This document shows, piece by piece, positions 44,229 to 48,984 of a DNA stretch of 48,984 bases. The stretch comes from an uncultured Acidobacteriia bacterium (GTDB lineage: Bacteria; Acidobacteriota; Terriglobia; Bryobacterales; Bryobacteraceae). Each line of letters begins with the position of its first letter. Positions within the stretch are counted from its first letter, which is position 1. The notes beneath the pieces are model-generated. The model saw only the letters and a program-made list of their open reading frames with translations, had not been told where the DNA came from and made no database searches. The stretch lies in the NCBI GenBank assembly GCA_903892565.1, contig CAITIX010000280.1, forward strand, positions 1-48,984. The letters are read 5' to 3'. A program made the translations under genes and the position numbers.

Positions 44229-45770
44229 ATGTTCTGCCTATCTCATCGCTGCCTCGTCCCCTGGTTATTTTCCGTAGCGTGCTTGCAAGCGCAAGCTCCT
44301 TTGCAACTCAAGACGCGTTCGGTCTTCGCCGGGACCTCGTCCGTTCAGCAGATTTCTCCGAACGCCAGTGGACGAAGGCATTTCTTAGTGCAATTTTCCG
44401 CGCCTCCCTCGGCCGCAACCGTTGCCAAGTTGGGCCGTCGGGGCGTCCGCGTTCTGGGCGATGTTCCTACCAATGGGCTGCTTGCCGCAGTCAGCTCCCC
44501 AGTGGATGTCTCGGATCTGGGCGTCACCTATGCCGCTCCGCTTGCCCCGGCCAACAAGATTAGTCCGTTGATCACAACCGGAGATCCCGCAGCAGCTACC
44601 GGGTTTCTCCTGATCGAAATCTATTCCGACGTCCGCCTATTGGAGGCGCAGGCATTGCTCTTAAATTTGGGCATCCGGTTGCATCAAAATCCGGATCTCG
44701 GCCCCACGCACCTGATGGTGGTTGCCTCTCCGCAGCAGGCTTTAGCGACAGCCACGGCGATTGCCGCGCTCGACGACGTCTCGTACATCTTCCCCGCCTC
44801 AGCGGAACTTTCGAGCGGCACTCCCTCCGGAGCCTGCCTCGGCGCGCTCACCACAAATGGATCTGTCTCGCAGCTGATCCCCACGTATGGCTATGGATGG
44901 GATGGCCCCGGCCTTGGAGCCGCGAACGTGGGCTACGTCTATAGCCACCTTACGGCGCAGCTTGCCCCATCCGCCGCCGAGCAAGCCATCGAGCGAGCCA
45001 TGGCGGAGTGGTCGAAAGCCGCCGCCATCACGTGGACGCAAACGACAGCCACCGCAGCGCGACAAACCATCAACGTCGTCTTCGCTTCCTACGACCATGG
45101 CGACGGCTATCCGTTTGACGGACCCGGAGGCGTGCTCGCCCACACGTTTTATCCAGCGCCGATCAACGCCGAGCCCATTGCGGGCGACATGCACTTCGAC
45201 GATTCCGAACACTGGTCGCTCGGCGGAAGCACCGATCTGTTCAGCGTAGCGCTGCATGAGCTCGGCCATGCTCTCGGCCTCGGACATTCCGATAATCCGG
45301 CCGCTGCCATGTATCCGTACTACAAGGCCGCAACCGGCCTGTCGTCGCTGGATATCGCAACGGTACAAACGCTCTACGCGGCACCGAGCGCAGCCGACGT
45401 GATCCCGGCTCCGGTACCGACACCAACACCAACTCCAACACCTGTTCCCACGCCCGCACCAGTTCCGACTCCGACACCGACGCCAACACCGACTTCCTCA
45501 AGCGCTCCTCCCACCTTGACGATCACGTCATCCGTGACGTCCACGCTTGCGACATACGCAGCATTCGTCATCGTCTCGGGCACGGCATCAGACGCAGCAG
45601 GGATCACGTCCGTGAAATGGTCAACGAATTTTGGCACCTCAGGCACAGCGACGGGCACCACCACTTGGTCGGCGACCATTCCGTTGATCACCGGCTCCAA
45701 CGCCATCACCATCACCGCAACGGATCGCGGAGGCCGAACATCCTGGCGCAGTCTGGTCGTCAGTCATTGA
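44229..45770 (+). CDS. Secreted matrixin-like zinc metalloprotease with Pro/Thr linker and Ig-like tail
   Basis: A 513-aa exported protein. An N-terminal signal (MFCLSHRCLVPWLFSVACLQ) precedes a ~160-residue prodomain-like region. The protease domain (about 215-390) carries HELGHALGLGH at residues 343-353 (HExxHxxGxxH zinc site) and the Met-turn in DNPAAAMYPYY. A proline/threonine-rich linker (~395-425; repeated PTPTP) leads to a C-terminal Ig-like beta domain (~430-513). It resembles metzincin/matrixin proteins of environmental bacteria. ATG at 44229 has AGAGG about 5 nt upstream. Its 3' end sits in a 14-bp tandem repeat. Substrate is unknown. Confidence 0.83.
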   Translation: MFCLSHRCLVPWLFSVACLQAQAPLQLKTRSVFAGTSSVQQISPNASGRRHFLVQFSAPPSAATVAKLGRRGVRVLGDVPTNGLLAAVSSPVDVSDLGVTYAAPLAPANKISPLITTGDPAAATGFLLIEIYSDVRLLEAQALLLNLGIRLHQNPDLGPTHLMVVASPQQALATATAIAALDDVSYIFPASAELSSGTPSGACLGALTTNGSVSQLIPTYGYGWDGPGLGAANVGYVYSHLTAQLAPSAAEQAIERAMAEWSKAAAITWTQTTATAARQTINVVFASYDHGDGYPFDGPGGVLAHTFYPAPINAEPIAGDMHFDDSEHWSLGGSTDLFSVALHELGHALGLGHSDNPAAAMYPYYKAATGLSSLDIATVQTLYAAPSAADVIPAPVPTPTPTPTPVPTPAPVPTPTPTPTPTSSSAPPTLTITSSVTSTLATYAAFVIVSGTASDAAGITSVKWSTNFGTSGTATGTTTWSATIPLITGSNAITITATDRGGRTSWRSLVVSH

Positions 45771-45789
45771 AAAGAAGTCATTGAAAAGT
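45762..45789. repeat. 14-bp tandem repeat across the matrixin stop codon
   Basis: AGTCATTGAAAAGA at 45762-45775 is followed by AGTCATTGAAAAGT at 45776-45789. The first unit contains the matrixin stop codon (45768-45770) and the second lies downstream. Confidence 0.7.
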
Positions 45790-45882
45790 GTCGGTCATGA
45801 AACTGCTGGCCACGCGAAGTCCGCGGAACGCCTGAACTGGCAAGGAAATCGGCTTGTGAGACGTTCGCCATCCCCCCTCGTC

Positions 45883-45888
45883 TATAAT
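45883..45888 (+). promoter_or_regulatory. -10 box upstream of lepB
   Basis: TATAAT at 45883-45888 is a consensus -10 box, 64 nt before the lepB ATG. GGAGGAG follows at 45891-45897, but no start codon lies at normal distance behind it. Confidence 0.5.
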
Positions 45889-45952
45889 CAGGAGGAGAAC
45901 GCACTCACGCCTGCAACCACGGCGCGTAGCCCCGGAACAACAGGCCTTTACT

Positions 45953-46525
45953 ATGGACGAGTTCGTACCAGCACCCGCCGCACGTGAGCCGGAACATCGC
46001 GCTTCGTACGCGCTGGCCGCGATTTCCTGGGCGCGTGATCTCTTCGTCAGTGTGCTGATCGCCGTCGTGATCATTCTTTTTCTGTATCAGCCCGTGAAGG
46101 TGGAAGGCACCAGCATGATGCCCGCGCTGGTGGATCAGGAACGCATTTTCATCAACAAGTTTGTGTACCGCTTCGGTATTTCTGAAATCCGTCGCGGCGA
46201 CACAGTCGTGTTTTGGTATCCGGGCGATCCTTCGAAATCGTATATCAAGCGCATCGTCGGCATGCCCGGCGATCAGGTGCAAGTGGTCGAAGGTACGGTC
46301 TTCGTCAACGGCAAGACCCTGGATGAGCCCTACGTTCCCACCGATTATCGCGACGAAGTATCTACGCCTTTAGCCACGGTTCCTCCCAATGAATTTTTTG
46401 TGTTGGGGGATCATCGCAGCTCCTCGAACGATAGCCGCAGCTGGGGCACCGTCCCGCGGAAATTTATTTACGGCAAAGCGGTTTTCGTGTACTGGCCACT
46501 GGACCGCGTGGGCATCGTAAAATAG
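45953..46525 (+). CDS. lepB: Signal peptidase I
   Basis: Membrane-bound serine peptidase that removes signal peptides from exported proteins such as the receptors and protease in this window. It is 190 aa with a single N-terminal anchor (about residues 28-45). Catalytic S54 is in EGTSMMPAL and catalytic K99 is in YIKRIVGMPGD. FVLGDHRSSSNDSRSWG forms box E. The final part turns with VFVYWPLDRVGIV. ATG at 45953 gives MDEFVPAPAAREP; no strong Shine-Dalgarno sequence is nearby. A TATAAT at 45883 may be its own promoter. Confidence 0.93.
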   Translation: MDEFVPAPAAREPEHRASYALAAISWARDLFVSVLIAVVIILFLYQPVKVEGTSMMPALVDQERIFINKFVYRFGISEIRRGDTVVFWYPGDPSKSYIKRIVGMPGDQVQVVEGTVFVNGKTLDEPYVPTDYRDEVSTPLATVPPNEFFVLGDHRSSSNDSRSWGTVPRKFIYGKAVFVYWPLDRVGIVK

Positions 46526-46608
46526 TCGCAAGCTAAGAATGCTTGTCCTTTGGGCTCCCCGATCTCGAGACCCGCAGCAGTGACACATAAGAGAGCCGAT
46601 ACATCGAC

Positions 46609-47223
46609 ATGAATAGCCTCGTCAATGGTTACCAACGTTTCCGCACCACCGGCTGGCCTGCGCAAAAGGATGCGTTTGAGAAGCTGGCGCAATCGGGTCA
46701 GTCGCCGAAAACACTCGTACTCGCGTGCGTCGATAGCCGAGTGGATCCCGCAATGATTTTCGACACCGCCCCCGGCGAAGTTCTCACCGTGCGCAACGTC
46801 GCGAATTTGGTTCCGCCCTACGCGCCGGACTCCGCTCATCACAGCACCAGCGCGGCACTCGAATTCGGCGTCCGCGTGCTGGAGGTGAAGCATGTGATGG
46901 TGCTCGGCCATGGCTCCTGCGGAGGCGTGAAAGCGCTGCTCGAAGGCGCGCCGCAGCAGGCGAATGAATTTGTGGCTCCCTGGATGTCCATTGCTGAAAC
47001 CGCTCGGCTGCGCGCCATGAAGCAGGCCGCACCGGAAGACCGGCAACAATTCTGCGAGCACGAGGTCATCCGCGTTTCGCTTGAAAATCTAATGACATTT
47101 CCGTGGATTGCCGAGCGCGTGGCGACCGGGAAGTTACAGCTCCACGGCGCCTGGTTCGCCATTCATTCGGGGCTGTTGCTGCTGCGCCAACCCGATGGAT
47201 CGTTCGCCCCTCCGAAACAGTAG
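46609..47223 (+). CDS. Beta-class carbonic anhydrase
   Basis: Zinc enzyme interconverting CO2 and bicarbonate. It is 204 aa. Zinc ligands are C40 in ACVDSRVDP, H101 and C104 in LGHGSCGGVKALL. D42 and R44 form the catalytic dyad, and the block TVRNVANLVPPY is typical of the family. It lies 83 nt after lepB and is followed by a metallo-beta-lactamase-fold gene. ATG at 46609 begins MNSLVNGYQRF. No strong ribosome binding site was noted. Confidence 0.92.
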   Translation: MNSLVNGYQRFRTTGWPAQKDAFEKLAQSGQSPKTLVLACVDSRVDPAMIFDTAPGEVLTVRNVANLVPPYAPDSAHHSTSAALEFGVRVLEVKHVMVLGHGSCGGVKALLEGAPQQANEFVAPWMSIAETARLRAMKQAAPEDRQQFCEHEVIRVSLENLMTFPWIAERVATGKLQLHGAWFAIHSGLLLLRQPDGSFAPPKQ

Positions 47224-47309
47224 CGTCGGCTAAGCGTGCCGCATTCCGCCGTGTTACCTTCTATCGAAGGAACACAAGCCTACGAAGATCAAGCGAAGGA
47301 GCACTAAGA

Positions 47310-48290
47310 ATGTCCTCAAAAACCGCCGTCCTCTTGCCATTTGGAATCGTCGCCCTCTTGCTACCGTTGTCGCTCGCAGCGCAAGCACCGGACGCAGCGG
47401 CGCCCAAACCCGATTCACCAGCCGCCGCCGCGCACGTCGCGAAAGCCAAGCAAATCGCTGGCAAGGAATGGGCTACGGAGGCGCACTTCTTTTGCGAAGC
47501 TCCTGTCGTCACGGACGCCAACGCGCCCATGATTGAACCAGTCAAGCTGTTCGACAACGTTTATGCCATGGGCCGCGCCGCCACCGTCACCTACGCGATC
47601 ACCACACCCGACGGCATTATCATGATCGACTCCGGCTACACGCGCGACGTCGAAACCATTCTTTTGCCCGCGTTCCAAAAGCTGGGGCTCGATCCAAAGA
47701 CCATCAAATATTCCATCATCACGCACGGCCACGCCGATCATTTCGGAGGCGCGTTTTATCTGCAGGAACATTTCGGAACGCACATCGCCATGTCAGCCGA
47801 AGATTGGGACGTCGTGCTCGCGCCGCCCGCCGCCGGCAAGAAGGCCGACCCGCAGTTGCCCCGCAAAGAACAAATCATCAAAGAGGGCGAAGCCTTCACC
47901 TTCGGTGGCGAGACCCTCACGCCGGTCTTCATCCCTGGGCACACTCCCGGCTCCATGGGCCTGATTTTCCCCGTGAAGGATGGCGGCAAAACACACATCG
48001 CCGGAATGTTTGGAGGAACGATCCTCGCCGCCGCGCGCATCTCCGACGAAGGCTTGCAGCAGTACGTACGCTCCATCGCGCACTTCAAAGAGGAAACGAA
48101 GAAGATGAAAGTGGACGTGGAACTGCAGAATCATCCGACGTATGACAACATGCCGGAAAAGATCATGCAGTTGGCCACGCGCAAATCCGGCGCCCCGAAT
48201 CCTTTTGTGGTGGGAGCGGCAAGCTACGGCAAATTCCTCGACGTGATGACCGAGTGCATCGAAGCGGACATCGCACGACGAGCGAAATAG
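47310..48290 (+). CDS. Exported metallo-beta-lactamase-fold hydrolase, B3-like
   Basis: A 326-aa protein with a signal peptide (MSSKTAVLLPFGIVALLLPL, then SLAAQA). The MBL fold carries H139, H141, D143 and H144 in HGHADHFGG, PGHTPGS for the third zinc histidine, and NHPTYDN for the fourth. This spacing and the late histidine resemble subclass B3 enzymes. Whether it hydrolyses beta-lactams or another substrate cannot be told. ATG at 47310 was chosen (AAGGAG at 47297-47302, 7 nt upstream). The longer frame to 47103 is a shadow inside the carbonic anhydrase gene. Confidence 0.83.
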   Translation: MSSKTAVLLPFGIVALLLPLSLAAQAPDAAAPKPDSPAAAAHVAKAKQIAGKEWATEAHFFCEAPVVTDANAPMIEPVKLFDNVYAMGRAATVTYAITTPDGIIMIDSGYTRDVETILLPAFQKLGLDPKTIKYSIITHGHADHFGGAFYLQEHFGTHIAMSAEDWDVVLAPPAAGKKADPQLPRKEQIIKEGEAFTFGGETLTPVFIPGHTPGSMGLIFPVKDGGKTHIAGMFGGTILAAARISDEGLQQYVRSIAHFKEETKKMKVDVELQNHPTYDNMPEKIMQLATRKSGAPNPFVVGAASYGKFLDVMTECIEADIARRAK

Positions 48291-48400
48291 CGCGCTCGCC
48301 GCAACTACTAGCGAAATCCTTACGACGTCCCTCTTTTAGATTCGAAGTTCGGCGCCAGTATTGCAAAAGGGCCGATTCGTTTACCGTCTTTAGCACCGAA

Positions 48401-48420
48401 CCGCGACCGTCAGGGAGCGG
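48401..48420. repeat. REP-like intergenic hairpin, copy 2
   Basis: CCGCGACC, then GTCA, then GGGAGCGG: the same stem as at 23852-23870, with a different loop. It lies between the MBL-fold gene and the converging amidohydrolase gene. Confidence 0.6.
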
Positions 48421-48452
48421 ACAGGATGATCACGTTTTTTTGCGACAGGCAA

Positions 48453-48984
48453 CTACGCGCGCAATCGCGGAATCAACTTCTCCGCATATCCGCGCGCGAT
48501 GTTCGTCGCACTCGCCGAACTCAGCTTCAGGCCCTTGAGCCCCAATTGCAGGCCATCCGCCACGTACGGATAATCGGAGCCGAACATAATGTGCGATGGC
48601 TCGGCGAATGCATTCAACGCGGCCCAGGCGCCCGGATTCACGGTGGTCTGCGCCGTATCCATATACAGCCGCTTCAATGCCGCAAGCTTTTCGGGTGATT
48701 TACCGGCCAGTCGTACAGCCACCGTCGGCAGCAACCCTGCGCCGTGCGAAAAGATAAATTTCACGTCGGGTAATTTCAATAGGATTCCCGAGCTCAGCAT
48801 GCTCGAAATCGTGCGCGTCGTATTCTCCCAATTGCTGCCGAGAGCCTTGAGCGGATCATCGGCGTCGTTCATCGCGCTGATCACCATCGGATGCACGTAC
48901 ACCACCAGCTTGCGGCGGTTCAGCTCTTCGAGCACCGGCGCGAAGCCCGGATCGCCCAGAAAACGCGTGCCGTAGTTGGACCAC
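48453..48984 (-). CDS. Amidohydrolase (ACMSD-type), 5' end cut by the window edge
   Basis: C-terminal ~176 residues of an amidohydrolase family 2 protein; the beginning lies beyond the window. Seen parts are YGTRFLGDPGFAPVLEELNR, VVYVHP, KFIFSHGAGLLPTVAVRLAG, and the metal-site aspartate in IMFGSDYPYV. The frame is open to the last base, and the GTG at 48935 is internal, not the start. Members decarboxylate or hydrolyse small acids. Substrate is unknown. The metal-binding N-terminal HxH is not visible because of truncation. Confidence 0.85.
   Translation of the reverse strand, partial: WSNYGTRFLGDPGFAPVLEELNRRKLVVYVHPMVISAMNDADDPLKALGSNWENTTRTISSMLSSGILLKLPDVKFIFSHGAGLLPTVAVRLAGKSPEKLAALKRLYMDTAQTTVNPGAWAALNAFAEPSHIMFGSDYPYVADGLQLGLKGLKLSSASATNIARGYAEKLIPRLRA

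Noticed and set aside
45411-45500. Possible CRISPR or minisatellite
   Set aside because: The repeats are in-frame CC(A/G)AC-type codons of the Pro/Thr linker in the matrixin gene, with no spacers.
47103-47309. N-terminal extension of the MBL-fold gene
   Set aside because: It overlaps the carbonic anhydrase gene. A clear signal peptide and AAGGAG support the ATG at 47310.

Overview
The window looks like chromosome from an Acidobacteriota bacterium, probably of the Bryobacter/Solibacter kind. This is inferred from the content: two very large TonB-dependent receptors with an N-terminal carboxypeptidase-regulatory-like domain, a membrane Ser/Thr kinase with an acidobacterial-style C-terminal region, hopanoid-modification genes, high GC, and frequent TTG and GTG starts. 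No rRNA, tRNA, transposase, phage gene or CRISPR array was seen. The first 15 bases are a pure G run and look like a contig-end artefact.

Layout. 18-3392: TonB-dependent receptor. 3548-4414: ttcA behind three tandem TATAAT boxes. 4424-9282: five linked glycan genes (two GT2 enzymes, DUF2304, a GT-C/TPR protein resembling TMTC O-mannosyltransferases, and a GT4 enzyme). 9294-13790 (minus strand): dapE-asd-dapB-dapA-dapD, the succinylase branch of diaminopimelate/lysine synthesis. 14137-18514: YihY-like membrane protein, phosphoketolase and acetate kinase (sugar phosphate to acetyl-phosphate to acetate plus ATP). 18498-20600 (minus): Ser/Thr kinase. 20719-23785: AsmA-like protein and a POT peptide transporter. 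23975-25776: argC-argB behind a palindrome resembling an ARG box. 25971-27320: molybdopterin-binding protein and DUF423. 27371-30556 (minus): second TonB-dependent receptor. 30665-31924: Fsr-type MFS exporter. 31907-32754 (minus): an HU-like protein overlapping an HU-TIR fusion. 32997-33131: a 44-residue exported Lys-rich peptide with its own terminator. 33294-35921: comEC. 35978-40148: LolA-like protein, hpnJ, two SMR-like half transporters and hpnI, probably one hopanoid head-group and export operon. 40356-44110: phoH-ybeY-CBS protein-era. 44229-48984: matrixin-like protease, lepB, beta carbonic anhydrase, metallo-beta-lactamase-fold enzyme, and a truncated amidohydrolase.

The most unusual points are the HU/HU-TIR pair (a possible DNA-linked TIR effector), the paired half transporters plus LolA-like protein inside a hopanoid-modification operon, and small tandem duplications of 14-17 bp at gene boundaries. 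One of these triplicates a -10 box, and another creates two 6-codon mini-ORFs between ybeY and its neighbour. Several genes also have a -10-like box 6-8 nt before the start codon, suggesting leaderless transcripts.
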